A stretch of DNA of 64,000 nt from Bog-950 sp044225825 (GCA_044225825.1 JBGAIB010000004.1:124001-188000); one strand, 5' to 3'; shown: positions 17,109 to 26,680, counted from the stretch's first letter. The notes: generated by a model from the sequence alone, not told the origin. Numbers and translations are program-made.

Positions 17109-18472
17109 AAATAAGAACGCGGCTAACCATTTACTTTACAGTGCTGGTAACAGCCCTCATTATAACCATATCGGTAGTTGTTTACTCTGCTCTCCGAAGC
17201 TATACCGAAGACCGCTTTTATACCCGCCTGTATGATAAGGCCGTTACCAAGGCCGGCATGTTTTACAATATCGAAGACCTGGATTCAGCACTGCTGAAAA
17301 CGATAGACCGTACCCGAAACGATATTATGGTGGCCGAAAACATTACTATTTACGGCGCTGATGGAAAACCGGAATACGCAAGTAACGATAATGTCCGTGT
17401 TCCGGTTTCTTCAGGTTTGCTTGACCGCATAAGGCGCGAAAAGCAACTTCGGTTTCAACAGGACAGCTTTCGCGTTACGGCCATTTATTACCAGGGCGGA
17501 GTACACAATGCGGTGGTTGTGGCTGCTGCTATTGATAAGTATGGAGAGATAATGTTGGAGAATGTAGGCAGAATTTTATGGCTCACATTTATTGGAAGCA
17601 TGCTGGTAACGGCCTTGATGGGGTGGCTTTTTGTAGGGCATACCCTGCAGCCTATTAGTACGATTGTTGAACGCGTGCGCGAAATATCTCCACTTAAAAA
17701 GTCGGAACGCTTACCGGCGCTTACTGAAAATGATGAAATCGCTGCATTGGTAAATACATTTAACGATTTGTTTGATAACCTGGAGGAGGCGTTTAAAGCC
17801 GAAAAGAGCTTTGTAGCCAACGTATCGCACGAGCTAAACAATCCTTTAACCAAATTAAAATCGCAGATTGATGTGGCACTTTTTCAGAATCGGGAGAATG
17901 AGTTTTACCGCGAAACGCTGAAATCTGTACAGGAAGACCTGGTAGAATTAAGCGCCTTAATTCGTGATCTGTTGGAATTTTCCAGGATATCCAACTACCA
18001 GTTGATCATAGATAAATCGGTAAGGTTAGATGAGGTGCTTTTTGATGCCCGCTCAGCTATACTCGAAACATTTCCGAATTACAAGGTAAGCTTCGATTTT
18101 TTGAATCCGCCGGAAGACGAAAGCCGCTTGATTATTAATGGCAATAGACAATTACTTGTTACGGCTTTCAAAAACATTATCGAAAATGCCTGCAAGTATT
18201 CCGGTGATGGAGTTGCGCAGGTTACCTTACTAAACGAAAAAGGAAAATTGTTGATCAGAGTTATGGATAAAGGTCCGGGTATTGCCGAAGAAGATATGCC
18301 GCATGTTTTTGAACTTTTTTACCGGGCCGCTTCACCCGAATCGGTAAAGGGTTTTGGCATCGGATTAGCGCTTGCGAACCGGATTTTAGCAGCTCATGGC
18401 GTTGATCTTCAGGTAGAATCCCAAAAAGGACAAGGCACCTGCTTTAGTGCAGGCTTTGTTATTCAACAATAA
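17105..18472 (+). CDS. Sensor histidine kinase, HAMP type
   Basis: The 455-residue membrane kinase has TM1 at about 8-30, a ~125-residue periplasmic sensor, TM2 at about 158-178, HAMP at 181-233, a HisKA domain with H242, and HATPase_c at about 350-455 (NIIENACKYS, DKGPGIAEEDM, GFGIGLALANRIL). The H box reads SHELNNPLTKL where most kinases have SHELRTPL; the histidine and glutamate are intact. It partners the response regulator by a four-base ATGA overlap. The sensed signal cannot be read from the sequence. A hairpin follows the stop codon, probably serving the opposing tRNA. Confidence 0.93.
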   Translation: MKIRTRLTIYFTVLVTALIITISVVVYSALRSYTEDRFYTRLYDKAVTKAGMFYNIEDLDSALLKTIDRTRNDIMVAENITIYGADGKPEYASNDNVRVPVSSGLLDRIRREKQLRFQQDSFRVTAIYYQGGVHNAVVVAAAIDKYGEIMLENVGRILWLTFIGSMLVTALMGWLFVGHTLQPISTIVERVREISPLKKSERLPALTENDEIAALVNTFNDLFDNLEEAFKAEKSFVANVSHELNNPLTKLKSQIDVALFQNRENEFYRETLKSVQEDLVELSALIRDLLEFSRISNYQLIIDKSVRLDEVLFDARSAILETFPNYKVSFDFLNPPEDESRLIINGNRQLLVTAFKNIIENACKYSGDGVAQVTLLNEKGKLLIRVMDKGPGIAEEDMPHVFELFYRAASPESVKGFGIGLALANRILAAHGVDLQVESQKGQGTCFSAGFVIQQ

Positions 18473-18491
18473 AGCCACCCGAAGGTGGCTT
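18472..18491 (-). terminator. Terminator hairpin after tRNA-Arg
   Basis: An 8-bp stem (AAGCCACC/GGTGGCTT) with loop CGAA. On the minus strand it follows the tRNA and is trailed by TATTGTTG. On the plus strand it starts at the kinase stop codon but lacks a T-run. Confidence 0.55.
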
Positions 18492-18497
18492 ACGCTG

Positions 18498-18571
18498 TGA
18501 TCCCGAAGGGATTCGAACCCCTGACCCACAGCTTAGAAGGCTGTTGCTCTATCCAACTGAGCTACGGGACC
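18498..18571 (-). tRNA. tRNA-Arg (TCT)
   Basis: The reverse strand gives a 74-nt cloverleaf. The acceptor is GGTCCCG/CGGGATC with a G2-U71 wobble. The D arm is GCTC-AGTTGGATA-GAGC. The anticodon stem ACAGC/GCTGT encloses CTTCTAA, anticodon TCT. The T arm AGGGG-TTCGAAT-CCCTT and discriminator A follow. Confidence 0.94.
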
Positions 18572-18721
18572 AATTTTGCGCCGCAAAAATAAGATTTTAC
18601 CTGGCATTTTGAAGCAGCGGCCTGTAAAGGGTGTTTGGTTTAGCATACGGTTAACGCCGCCGTTTTAAACAATTGATGTTATTTTTCCGTTATAAAGGTA
18701 TCATCTTACTAACTTCGTGAA

Positions 18722-20143
18722 ATGGAACGCGAGATTTTGTCGATTAAGCGCAAGGCGTTGCGCATAAACCTGGATGAAAGCATTTATGGAACTTTTGCAG
18801 AAATTGGAGCAGGCCAGGAAGTAGTACGCAACTTTTTTCAGGTAGGCGGTGCCTCGGGTACGGTAGCCAAAGCTATGAGCGCCTATGATATGACCTTTTC
18901 GGATGCCATCTATGGCAGCTCGGGTGCAGGCCGTTATGTAAGCGAAGAGCGTTTGCATAAAATGCTGGACCACGAATACGATTTGCTGGTGCAGCGGTTA
19001 ACCGACGAGAAATACAGCAAGAAGCGCTTCTTCGTCTTCTCCAATACTTGTACTACTCTCAATTACTTTAAGAATAATGACCCTAACGGTTGGATGGGTG
19101 TGCGCTTTCAGCTCACACCCGACGCCGAACCGAATGAGGTAATAATACACGTGCGTTTAAAGGGGGCCGACTCGCTCTATCAGCAACGCACGATTGGTGG
19201 CATTGGAACCAACCTGCTGTTCGCCTGCTACTGGTATCACGACCAGATGGATGATTTTATTGAATCGCTGTTGGACAACCTGAGCACCGACCAGGCCGAG
19301 ATTGATATGATACGGGTTAAAGGACCCGACTTTAAGAATGTAGATAACCGCTTGCTAGCCCTCAAATTGGTACGCAAAAAGTTTACCGACGGTACCATCT
19401 TCGGACCTAATAAGGAAGTTTACCAGCCTAAGGATATCCTGTATAAGAAAGATATTCTATGCCTCCGTGGCCGGTTCCGCCCGGTAACACGTGTAAACGA
19501 GGATATGATGAAGTGTGGGCTGGAGTTTTTTAAAACCCAGGTTAAGCAGCCGGATAACATAGTCGTGCTATCTGAAATTACCCTCAATAACCTGGCAGCA
19601 GACGGTGATTTTGACAATAAGGACTTTTTAGACCGGGCCGATATTTTGTGCAGTTTAGGCCATACAGTAATGGTAAGTAATTGTCATAAGCACGATGTGT
19701 TGATTAACTACCTGGACCATTGCAAACCTAAAAGCATTGGCATTATCCTGGGCGTATTGAATATCGTGGAGTTGTTTAATGAGCGATACTACAAGAATGC
19801 CCCCGGCGAATTGCTGCATTACTTTGGCGAGATATTTATGCGCCATACCAAAATGTACGTGTATCCGTATCAACCCGAAAAAGGCAAGCCGGTTATTACT
19901 ACCGCAAATTTAAAAGTGGCCGACGGATTAAAGCACTTGTTTGAACACCTGAAGATGAATGGCTTTTTAATTGACTTACAGGGGTACGACGAAAGCGTGC
20001 TGCAGATATTCTCTACACGGGTAATACAAATGATTAAGAACGGCGAACCCGGTTGGGAAGAAATGGTGCCCGATACAGTTGCCGACACCGTGAAGGACAA
20101 TTGCCTTTTCGATTACCCCTGCGAGGTGCCAAGTTTAAAATGA
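18722..20143 (+). CDS. Conserved protein of unknown function, coupled to S4 gene
   Basis: A 473-residue soluble protein with no signal peptide or membrane helix. Its N-terminus (GTFAEIGAGQEVVRNFFQ, then GGASGTVAKAMSAYDMTFSD) has the look of a strongly conserved core. Further conserved-looking segments are FSNTCTTLNYF, GGIGTNLLFACYWYHDQ and GLEFFKTQVKQPDNIVVLSE. I do not recognise a characterised fold or active site; I recall similar Bacteroidota proteins but with inconsistent database names. Its stop overlaps the start of the S4-domain gene by ATGA, so the two are translated together, hinting at an RNA- or translation-related role (inference only). Confidence 0.75.
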   Translation: MEREILSIKRKALRINLDESIYGTFAEIGAGQEVVRNFFQVGGASGTVAKAMSAYDMTFSDAIYGSSGAGRYVSEERLHKMLDHEYDLLVQRLTDEKYSKKRFFVFSNTCTTLNYFKNNDPNGWMGVRFQLTPDAEPNEVIIHVRLKGADSLYQQRTIGGIGTNLLFACYWYHDQMDDFIESLLDNLSTDQAEIDMIRVKGPDFKNVDNRLLALKLVRKKFTDGTIFGPNKEVYQPKDILYKKDILCLRGRFRPVTRVNEDMMKCGLEFFKTQVKQPDNIVVLSEITLNNLAADGDFDNKDFLDRADILCSLGHTVMVSNCHKHDVLINYLDHCKPKSIGIILGVLNIVELFNERYYKNAPGELLHYFGEIFMRHTKMYVYPYQPEKGKPVITTANLKVADGLKHLFEHLKMNGFLIDLQGYDESVLQIFSTRVIQMIKNGEPGWEEMVPDTVADTVKDNCLFDYPCEVPSLK

Positions 20144-20526
20144 GCGCCGAAAAACTCAGAATAGATAAATATCTCTGGGCTATACGGGTATTTAAAACCC
20201 GTAGCCAGGCACAGGCTGCCATTGAGGCCGGTAAAGTTAAATACAATGGTGATGCGGTGAAGGCCAGCAAACTGGTGGGTATAGGCGAACAATACCGCAT
20301 TAAAACTCCTGCACGCGATTGGATTATCGAAGTAACTGGTTTACTGCACAACCGGGTGCAGTTTACCGAAGCCATTAATTACTATGTTGACTTAACACCT
20401 AAAGACGACGAAGCCGCTAAGGTGCATAAGGTGGTGTTTGTTGAAAATACCGGTAAGCGCCAGAGTAAGCAGGGCCGCCCAACCAAACGCAACCGGCGGC
20501 AAATGGGAGATATGCTTGATCTCTAA
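20140..20526 (+). CDS. S4-domain RNA-binding protein, Hsp15/HslR-like
   Basis: A 128-residue protein that begins with an S4 domain (about 5-65): RIDKYLWAIRVFKTRSQAQA is the classic S4 entry, followed by a strand-turn containing KASKLVGIGEQYRI. The basic C-terminal tail (KRQSKQGRPTKRNRRQM) fits the heat-shock protein 15 family, which binds stalled 50S subunits carrying nascent chains. The start is the ATG that overlaps the upstream stop; upstream in-frame extension would run through the preceding gene. It ends overlapping the convergent SDR gene by four bases. Confidence 0.9.
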   Translation: MSAEKLRIDKYLWAIRVFKTRSQAQAAIEAGKVKYNGDAVKASKLVGIGEQYRIKTPARDWIIEVTGLLHNRVQFTEAINYYVDLTPKDDEAAKVHKVVFVENTGKRQSKQGRPTKRNRRQMGDMLDL

Positions 20527-21284
20527 ATATTAATACCGCCCGAAACCTCAATGCGCTGTCCGTTAATCCAGCGTGCGGCATCGCTGCAAAGAAAAGCCAC
20601 CACTCCTCCAATGTCGTCCGAAACACCCACCCTTCCCAAAGGAGAAAGGCTGCTTAACATAGCTTTCACCTGAGGGTTACTTCGTATAAGTGCATTATTG
20701 AAGTCGGTTTCGATAGGGCCGGGTGCCACCGTATTAGCCGTAATTTTTCGGGTTCCTAATTCCTTGGCAAGGTAACGGGTGTAAGTTTCCAGCGCACTTT
20801 TAAAGCCGGCATATACCGAGTAGCCATGAGCGCAAAACCGTGTAGTGCCGGAGGATATATTGATAATGCTGCCACCATCATTCAGTATGGGCAAACACTT
20901 TTGGGTAAGGAAATAAGGGCCTTTGTAATTGATATTCAAAATACGGTCAAAGTCTGCTTCTGTAACCTGGGGTATTGTAAGCGTTGCCCCTATACCCCCG
21001 TTGTTTATCAGGTTATCGAATCGCTCCGCCGACCAGTTGGCCGATAACTGCGTCTTTAGCTGTTCTACAAACATGTCAAGGCCTGAAATATCTCCCAGGT
21101 CTAATTGAAGTGCCGTCGCCTTACGGCCAAGCTGCTTCAGTTGATCTACTACCTGTCCGGCCTCCTCCTTGCGGGTGTTATAGGTTAGTACTATGTCTAT
21201 CCCCTGATGAGCTAGCGCCAGTGCCATATCCTTACCTAAATTGCGGCTTCCGCCGGTTACAAGAGCTATTTTGGGTTTATTCAT
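20523..21284 (-). CDS. Short-chain dehydrogenase/reductase
   Basis: A 253-residue classical SDR. The NAD(P) motif TGGSRNLG (GxxxGxG variant, residues 11-18), the NNGG segment, the catalytic Ser in INISSGT, and YxxxK in YAGFKSALE are present. VAPGPIETDF and the C-terminal INGQRIEVSGGINI are typical of the FabG-like branch. The substrate is unknown. I take the ATG at MNKPKIALVTGG; an upstream in-frame extension carries no conserved sequence. It faces away from ychF, which starts about 140 bp to the right. Confidence 0.88.
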   Translation of the reverse strand: MNKPKIALVTGGSRNLGKDMALALAHQGIDIVLTYNTRKEEAGQVVDQLKQLGRKATALQLDLGDISGLDMFVEQLKTQLSANWSAERFDNLINNGGIGATLTIPQVTEADFDRILNINYKGPYFLTQKCLPILNDGGSIINISSGTTRFCAHGYSVYAGFKSALETYTRYLAKELGTRKITANTVAPGPIETDFNNALIRSNPQVKAMLSSLSPLGRVGVSDDIGGVVAFLCSDAARWINGQRIEVSGGINI

Positions 21285-21396
21285 ATTGTTGTTTGTACTG
21301 CAAAAATGCATTTCTGCTGCTAACAGCGGCAAGTAAGTTAGTAAACCGTTTAGCCTATGGCTCAAGTCATATAAAGGTGCATGTTCCCCGTATTTT

Positions 21397-21404
21397 TATA
21401 TTTG
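21397..21404 (+). promoter_or_regulatory. TAnnTTTG -7 promoter element for ychF
   Basis: TATATTTG is an exact -7 consensus match 19 bases before the ychF ATG. It predicts a short 5' leader of around 15 nt. Confidence 0.5.
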
Positions 21405-21423
21405 CCGCGCAAAAATTGAGTGT

Positions 21424-22521
21424 ATGAGTTTACAATGTGGTATAGTTGGGTTGCCGAACGTGGGCAAATCCACCCTTTTTAACGCCCTTTCTTCGGCTAA
21501 AGCCCAGGCGGCAAACTTTCCTTTCTGTACTATCGATCCCAACATTGGTATTGTAACCGTACCCGATGCGCGCCTTAAAAAGCTGGCCAGCATGGTAAAT
21601 CCACAGCGTGTTGTGCCTACTTCTATCGAGTTTGTAGATATCGCCGGTTTGGTGAAAGGAGCAAGCAAAGGCGAAGGTTTAGGTAACCAGTTTTTAGGCA
21701 ATATACGTGCAGTGGATGCTATCATTCACGTCGTACGTTGTTTCGAAAACGAAAATATTATCCACGTGGATGGTTCAGTTAACCCCGTGCCCGATAAGGA
21801 GATTATTGACACCGAACTGCAGTTAAAAGATCTGGAAAGCGTTGATAAGAAGATCGATAAGCTGAAGAAGATGTCGAAAACAGGCGATAAGGAAACCCTG
21901 CGTGGCATTGATGTATTAGACGTTTATAAAAAGCATTTGGAAAGCGGTCAAAGTGCACGTACTGCTCCGGTTGCTGACGAGGACAAGCGCTTTATTGAAG
22001 ATATACAGCTTTTAACCGCTAAACCGGTTATCTACTGCTGCAATGTGGAAGAAGCAAGCGTAGTAACAGGCAACAAGTATGTAGAGGAGGTGCGCAAAGC
22101 CGTAGCCCAGGAAAATGCCGAGGTGGTAATCATTAGTGCAGCCATCGAAGCTGATATTGCTGTAATGGAAACCGAAGAAGAGCGCGAAATGTTTCTACAG
22201 GAATTGGGCTTAAAAGAATCAGGCTTAAACCGTTTAATACAGGCCGCATACCACTTGCTGCATTTACAAACTTATTTCACCGTAGGCGTTAAGGAAGTTC
22301 GCGCCTGGACCATTCACAAAGGCGATAAAGCCCCGCAGGCTGCCGGTGTAATCCACAGCGATTTTGAACGCGGTTTTATACGTGCCGAGGTAATGGCTTA
22401 TAACGATTTCGTTCATTACGGAAGTGAAGCTGCCTGCCGCGCTGCCGGTAAATTACGTTCCGAAGGCAAGGAATACCTGGTGCATGATGGCGACATTATG
22501 AACTTCCTGTTTAACGTATAA
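21424..22521 (+). CDS. ychF: YchF/OLA1-family ATPase
   Basis: The 365-residue protein has a G1 loop GLPNVGKST (8-16), an FVDIAGLVKGAS G3 segment, and NVEE in place of the NKxD motif; this change is the known basis for ATP rather than GTP preference in YchF/OLA1. The C-terminal TGS domain (about 280-363) contains TYFTVGVKEVRAWTI and FERGFIRAEVM. The family binds ribosomes and is linked to translation and oxidative stress. Length and order are normal. It has a candidate promoter just upstream. A short GCCC/GGGC hairpin after the stop is a weak terminator candidate. Confidence 0.96.
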   Translation: MSLQCGIVGLPNVGKSTLFNALSSAKAQAANFPFCTIDPNIGIVTVPDARLKKLASMVNPQRVVPTSIEFVDIAGLVKGASKGEGLGNQFLGNIRAVDAIIHVVRCFENENIIHVDGSVNPVPDKEIIDTELQLKDLESVDKKIDKLKKMSKTGDKETLRGIDVLDVYKKHLESGQSARTAPVADEDKRFIEDIQLLTAKPVIYCCNVEEASVVTGNKYVEEVRKAVAQENAEVVIISAAIEADIAVMETEEEREMFLQELGLKESGLNRLIQAAYHLLHLQTYFTVGVKEVRAWTIHKGDKAPQAAGVIHSDFERGFIRAEVMAYNDFVHYGSEAACRAAGKLRSEGKEYLVHDGDIMNFLFNV

Positions 22522-22641
22522 GTAAATTACATATATCTACAGCCCGTTAAAAGGGCAATAAATGTTCAAAAGTTAGCAGGCTTGGGTTAGGGCTAAGGTG
22601 CGTGTATAGTTATATTCACCTAACAACTAAAACTCAGCTCA

Positions 22642-24744
22642 ATGAAAAAAATCTACCTGCTGCCCCTGCTGGTGGCTTTGCTTTTCTCTGCATCTTCTCT
22701 TCGTGCCCAATATTGCGGCGGTTCGGGTTCTTCGGTTTGCACGCCGGGCGGGCCTTATCCCTTGCTTGGTTTCTATCCCTCTTACGATAGTATTCCTTGC
22801 GCCGTAATCGGTCAGGCGTACGATCAAAAGATTGATATGCAAATTCCGGCTACCGTTCCGTACAATGGTACCACGGCCAATATCACCTCCATAAAAATCG
22901 ACAGCATTAATAATTTGCCTTGCGGTTTGTGCTGGCGCACCAATAGCGCTACCAATACATTTGCCGGTAATAGCACCGGTTGCGTTCGGGTTAGTGGTAC
23001 CACCTTCGATGGCATCGGGCAATACAACCTGCGTATACGCATAACTGTAAGTGCCACGGTGTTTGGTTTCCCGGCTACTATTACCAACCAGGATGCCTCG
23101 CAGTTTGGTGTCAAATTTTACCTGCGTGTGCAGGCTCCGGCCGGTGCATGTGCTGCGGTAGATACCAACTCCGCCGGTCGCAATGCAGCTACACCGGGCA
23201 GTATCAGTACACCAACGGTTAGTGGTAATTTAAACTTTTGCAATGGCAGCAGTACAACGCTTGATGCCGGTCCAGGTTATGATACCTACATATGGAGCAC
23301 CGGTGCACTAACACAATCTATCAATGTTACAACCGCCGGTACGTATACGGTTAGTGTGTATGGTAATTGCGCTTCGGCAACTGCTTCGCAAACGGTAACT
23401 TCTACGGTTGCTGATGCAAGCATAACAGCAAGCGGACCGCTTACATTTTGTTCGGGTGGCAGTGTAACGCTTGCCTCAGGCTCGGGTAATTCAGCCTATA
23501 GCTGGAACACCGGTGCTGCTACACAAGCTATCACGGTTTCAGCTTCGGGAACCTATAGCGTTACCGTAACCAACGGCGCCTGTACTGCAACCGATAGCAA
23601 GGTGGTGAATGTTACCAGCAATAACCTTAACCCGGTAATTTCTCCACCTGCTGCCAATATTTGCGCAGGTGGCTCGGTATCCCTGGATGCGGGTAACGGC
23701 TATGATACATATAACTGGAGTAACAGCACCACCACCCAAAGCACCAGCGTAAATAGCGGCAATACATATACGGTAACGGTAACGCAGGGTACCTGTACGG
23801 GCACGGCTTCTGCTGTGGTTACTCTGGGTAATTTCCCTGTTGCAGTTGCTATTTCGCCTGCAGGCCCGGTTAATGCATGTGCCGGAGATCAGGTGAGTTT
23901 GGATGCCGGACCCGGTTATGATGCCTATAACTGGAGCGGCGGCGGGGGTACGCAAACTGTTACCGTTACAACCAGTGGTAATTATATCGTTACGGTTGTA
24001 GACAATGGTTGTATTGGCAAGGACACTGTAGTAATAAATATCAATCCGCTTCCCGACCCAGTCATAACTCCATCCAGTATTTCCATATGCGACGGACAAA
24101 CCACTACCCTTGATGCTGGTGCAGGTTATAACAGTTATGTGTGGTCTAATAATTCAACAACCCAATCTATTGTAGTGTCCAATGCCGGCAATTACGATGT
24201 AACTGTTACGCAGAATGGATGCACGGGTTCCACGCAGCAAAGCGCAGTGGTAACGGTAACATCGGTTCCCGATGCAACAATTACGGTTGGTGCTAATAAT
24301 GTATTACATGTAGCCGGCGGTGCGGATAACTACGTTTGGTTGCATAACCAATCACCAATTGCCAACGAAACGGATTCGAGTTACACGGTGCCTGCCGGAA
24401 TGGTTGGTTTGTATACGGTAATTGCATCTAATGGCAACTGTGCCGATACCGGGTCTGTTACAATTTCTTCCATCGGCGAAATTTCATCGTTTGCCGGGTT
24501 TAATTTGTTGCCTAATCCGGCAACCGATAATGTGTTGATTAGTTTCAATGCGTTAGCTGCAGCTTTTATGCAGATGCAGCTATTGGATATAAATGGCCAG
24601 GTAGTTAAAGAGGTTGCTTCGGGATGGCAGGCAATAGGTAAACATGAATTTAACATCAATCTTACTGATTTAGCCAGTGGCATGTATATCTTGACATTGA
24701 AATCAGAAAATGGTACATTTAACACAAGATTTATCAAGCAATAG
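22642..24744 (+). CDS. T9SS-exported Ig-like repeat surface protein (paralogue of the giant protein)
   Basis: A 700-residue secreted protein: signal peptide (MKKIYLLPLLVALLFSASS, cleavage near LRA-QY), a ~165-residue N-terminal domain, five clear and one divergent ~72-residue Ig-like repeats, and a T9SS sorting domain ending GTFNTRFIKQ. The N-terminal domain shares SIPCAVIGQAYDQ, NLPCGLCWR and TGCVRVSGTT with the 1880-residue protein. The sorting domains of the two proteins are also close. Repeats 2-4 are the same three-unit module found twice in the larger gene. A structural or adhesive surface role is inferred. It has its own terminator and lies in the opposite orientation to its paralogue. 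Confidence 0.88.
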   Translation: MKKIYLLPLLVALLFSASSLRAQYCGGSGSSVCTPGGPYPLLGFYPSYDSIPCAVIGQAYDQKIDMQIPATVPYNGTTANITSIKIDSINNLPCGLCWRTNSATNTFAGNSTGCVRVSGTTFDGIGQYNLRIRITVSATVFGFPATITNQDASQFGVKFYLRVQAPAGACAAVDTNSAGRNAATPGSISTPTVSGNLNFCNGSSTTLDAGPGYDTYIWSTGALTQSINVTTAGTYTVSVYGNCASATASQTVTSTVADASITASGPLTFCSGGSVTLASGSGNSAYSWNTGAATQAITVSASGTYSVTVTNGACTATDSKVVNVTSNNLNPVISPPAANICAGGSVSLDAGNGYDTYNWSNSTTTQSTSVNSGNTYTVTVTQGTCTGTASAVVTLGNFPVAVAISPAGPVNACAGDQVSLDAGPGYDAYNWSGGGGTQTVTVTTSGNYIVTVVDNGCIGKDTVVININPLPDPVITPSSISICDGQTTTLDAGAGYNSYVWSNNSTTQSIVVSNAGNYDVTVTQNGCTGSTQQSAVVTVTSVPDATITVGANNVLHVAGGADNYVWLHNQSPIANETDSSYTVPAGMVGLYTVIASNGNCADTGSVTISSIGEISSFAGFNLLPNPATDNVLISFNALAAAFMQMQLLDINGQVVKEVASGWQAIGKHEFNINLTDLASGMYILTLKSENGTFNTRFIKQ
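23416..24054 (+). repeat. Three-repeat super-module, copy 3 (within the 700-residue surface protein)
   Basis: In-frame 639-bp segment with repeats beginning ASGPLTFC-, PPAANICAGG- and SPAGPVNAC- and the linker GNFPVAV. It matches, in order, the two 645-bp modules at 7342-7986 and 8635-9279. Confidence 0.7.
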
Positions 24745-24772
24745 TTCTGTTGGAACCGGGATTATTCTTGAG

Positions 24773-24802
24773 AGCGGAAACTTAGGTTTCCGCTTTTTTT
24801 TT
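24773..24802 (+). terminator. Rho-independent terminator
   Basis: A 9-bp stem AGCGGAAAC/GTTTCCGCT with loop TTAG is followed by eight T residues. It ends the 700-residue surface-protein transcript. The rest of the gap to 24991 has an AT-rich stretch with a small inverted repeat (GGTTTCA/TGAAACC near 24899-24918) and a TACCTTGG promoter-like element. Confidence 0.85.
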
Positions 24803-24991
24803 GTGATTTTAACAGCTGACCACTAAAATTTACACCCGGTGCAAACAAGGGGTAGAAAATATATGGGCTTATCAATTCGTTCACTTAATTTAGATGCCGG
24901 TTTCAGAGGGATGAAACCAAACTAAACTTTAATCAGTATCAAGGTAGTAGAGGCAGAAAATTACCTTGGTATATAAACCCTTAATTAGCCC

Positions 24992-26596
24992 ATGAGAAAA
25001 AAACTCATTCGCTTAGTGTCGGTTTTTGCTCTGGCCATAACAAGCTGGATACCGTCTTCGGCAAATTTTTATTTTAAGGATTCTACCTCTTGCGATATAG
25101 ACCCCGTAATTGTGCAGTTAGACAGCATGAGCTATTCGCTGTTTACCCGCGATAAGTTTTTTGCCAGCGGCGATGAATTGCTCGCAAGCATTAACATGCC
25201 TACGGAGTTGATTCCAAAGTTTACCGAAGCCGAAATTAAGGAGAAAATGAGCCTTATACCCAGCGAGGTTCCAATGACTTACAATTCTTACGTAAAGCAG
25301 TTTATCGACATGTTCGCTTATAAGAAGCGTGGTTTAATGACCCGTTGCCTGGCGAACTCGCAAATTTACTTTCCCATATTCGAGGAGATCCTGGACCGCA
25401 AGGGTATTCCGTTAGAGTTCAAATACCTGCCGGTTGTAGAGTCTGCCTTTAACCCGGTTGCCGTATCGCATTGTGGTGCAACAGGCTTGTGGCAGTTAAT
25501 GTATGGAACCGGCAGCATGTTGGGTTTAAATATTAACACCTTCATTGATGAACGTCGCGATCCGATTAAATCAACCGAAGCAGCAGCCGATTACCTGAAG
25601 AAGATGTACGACATGTATGGCGATTGGAACCTGGTGCTGGCAGCTTACAACTCCGGACCCGGTAATGTGAACAAAGCAATTGCCCGTGCCGGAGGTACTA
25701 AAAACTTTTGGGCTATAATGAATTACCTGCCTGCCGAAACACGCAGTTATGTGCCTTGCTACCTCGCCGCTGTGTATGTAATGGAATATGCCAGGGATTT
25801 TAAGCTGATGAGCGCTGAGCCTAAACGCGAACTGTATGCGGTAGATACCGTGTATATTACGAACAAGGTTAGCTTAAAACATATTTCAAATGTGCTGGGA
25901 ATAGGGGAGGACGAACTGCAATTTCTGAACCCTTCTATCAAAAAGGGAATCATCCCGTATACCGCCAACGGTTTTGCAATGAATTTGCCCGTTAGCTATT
26001 TTGCATTGTTCGAGGCTAAGAAAGAGGATATCATGAACGATACCTCCCTGGTGGTTCAGAACACTGAAACCATTATCGCTTCGGCTCCTAAGGTGGTGTA
26101 TCACAAGGTGCTTAAAAACCAAACGTTAAATGCTATTGCCGGTAAATATGGCGTTACGGCTTCTTCCATCAAAAAGTGGAATAAGTTGAAGAACTCGTAT
26201 GTATATCCCGGTCAGAAACTGAAGATCTACACCACCACAGCAGTTACCAGCACTACAACGGCGAAATACGATCAGGTGTTTTCAACCAATAAGGTAATTG
26301 ATAACTCCAAGGCTCAAAACACCGATTCGGTTGCTAAAACTACCTCTGCTGCACAGGTACAAGTAGCCTCGTCTGCTACGTCTAAAACCGATAGTTTAAA
26401 GACCGTGGCCGGTAATTTTGGCGATAAATTAAATGCCCAGTGTAACTGCATCTACCACGTGGTGCAGCCCGGCGATACCCTGTGGAACCTAACTCAGCGT
26501 TACCAGGGCTTAACCATCGATAAACTGAAGGCAGATAATAAAGAGCTGCAGAGCCGTCCCATTAAAGTAGGCGACATCATTAAGATATTCCTGTAA
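24992..26596 (+). CDS. Membrane-bound lytic transglycosylase (MltD-like) with two LysM domains
   Basis: A 534-residue exported murein lytic transglycosylase. The signal peptide is about 1-25. The SLT/goose-lysozyme domain (about 130-270) has the catalytic Glu in LPVVESAFNP near residue 149, then GATGLWQLM and LAAYNSGPGNVNKAI. A Ser/Thr-rich linker separates two LysM domains (about 370-412 and 488-534; YHVVQPGDTLWNLTQRY), which bind glycan strands. It cleaves peptidoglycan with anhydromuramic ends in the periplasm. There is no lipobox, unlike E. coli MltD. A strong terminator follows. Confidence 0.92.
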   Translation: MRKKLIRLVSVFALAITSWIPSSANFYFKDSTSCDIDPVIVQLDSMSYSLFTRDKFFASGDELLASINMPTELIPKFTEAEIKEKMSLIPSEVPMTYNSYVKQFIDMFAYKKRGLMTRCLANSQIYFPIFEEILDRKGIPLEFKYLPVVESAFNPVAVSHCGATGLWQLMYGTGSMLGLNINTFIDERRDPIKSTEAAADYLKKMYDMYGDWNLVLAAYNSGPGNVNKAIARAGGTKNFWAIMNYLPAETRSYVPCYLAAVYVMEYARDFKLMSAEPKRELYAVDTVYITNKVSLKHISNVLGIGEDELQFLNPSIKKGIIPYTANGFAMNLPVSYFALFEAKKEDIMNDTSLVVQNTETIIASAPKVVYHKVLKNQTLNAIAGKYGVTASSIKKWNKLKNSYVYPGQKLKIYTTTAVTSTTTAKYDQVFSTNKVIDNSKAQNTDSVAKTTSAAQVQVASSATSKTDSLKTVAGNFGDKLNAQCNCIYHVVQPGDTLWNLTQRYQGLTIDKLKADNKELQSRPIKVGDIIKIFL

Positions 26597-26617
26597 TAGC
26601 AGAAAAGCGTAAAACGA

Positions 26618-26656
26618 AGAGCGGTGCAGGTAGTTCCTGCACCGCTCTTTTTATTT
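26618..26656 (+). terminator. Rho-independent terminator
   Basis: A 13-bp perfect stem (AGAGCGGTGCAGG/CCTGCACCGCTCT) with loop TAGTT and a T-rich tail ends the lytic transglycosylase transcript. Confidence 0.88.
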
Positions 26657-26680
26657 CGCATCCACCCATCAGCCAAGAAA

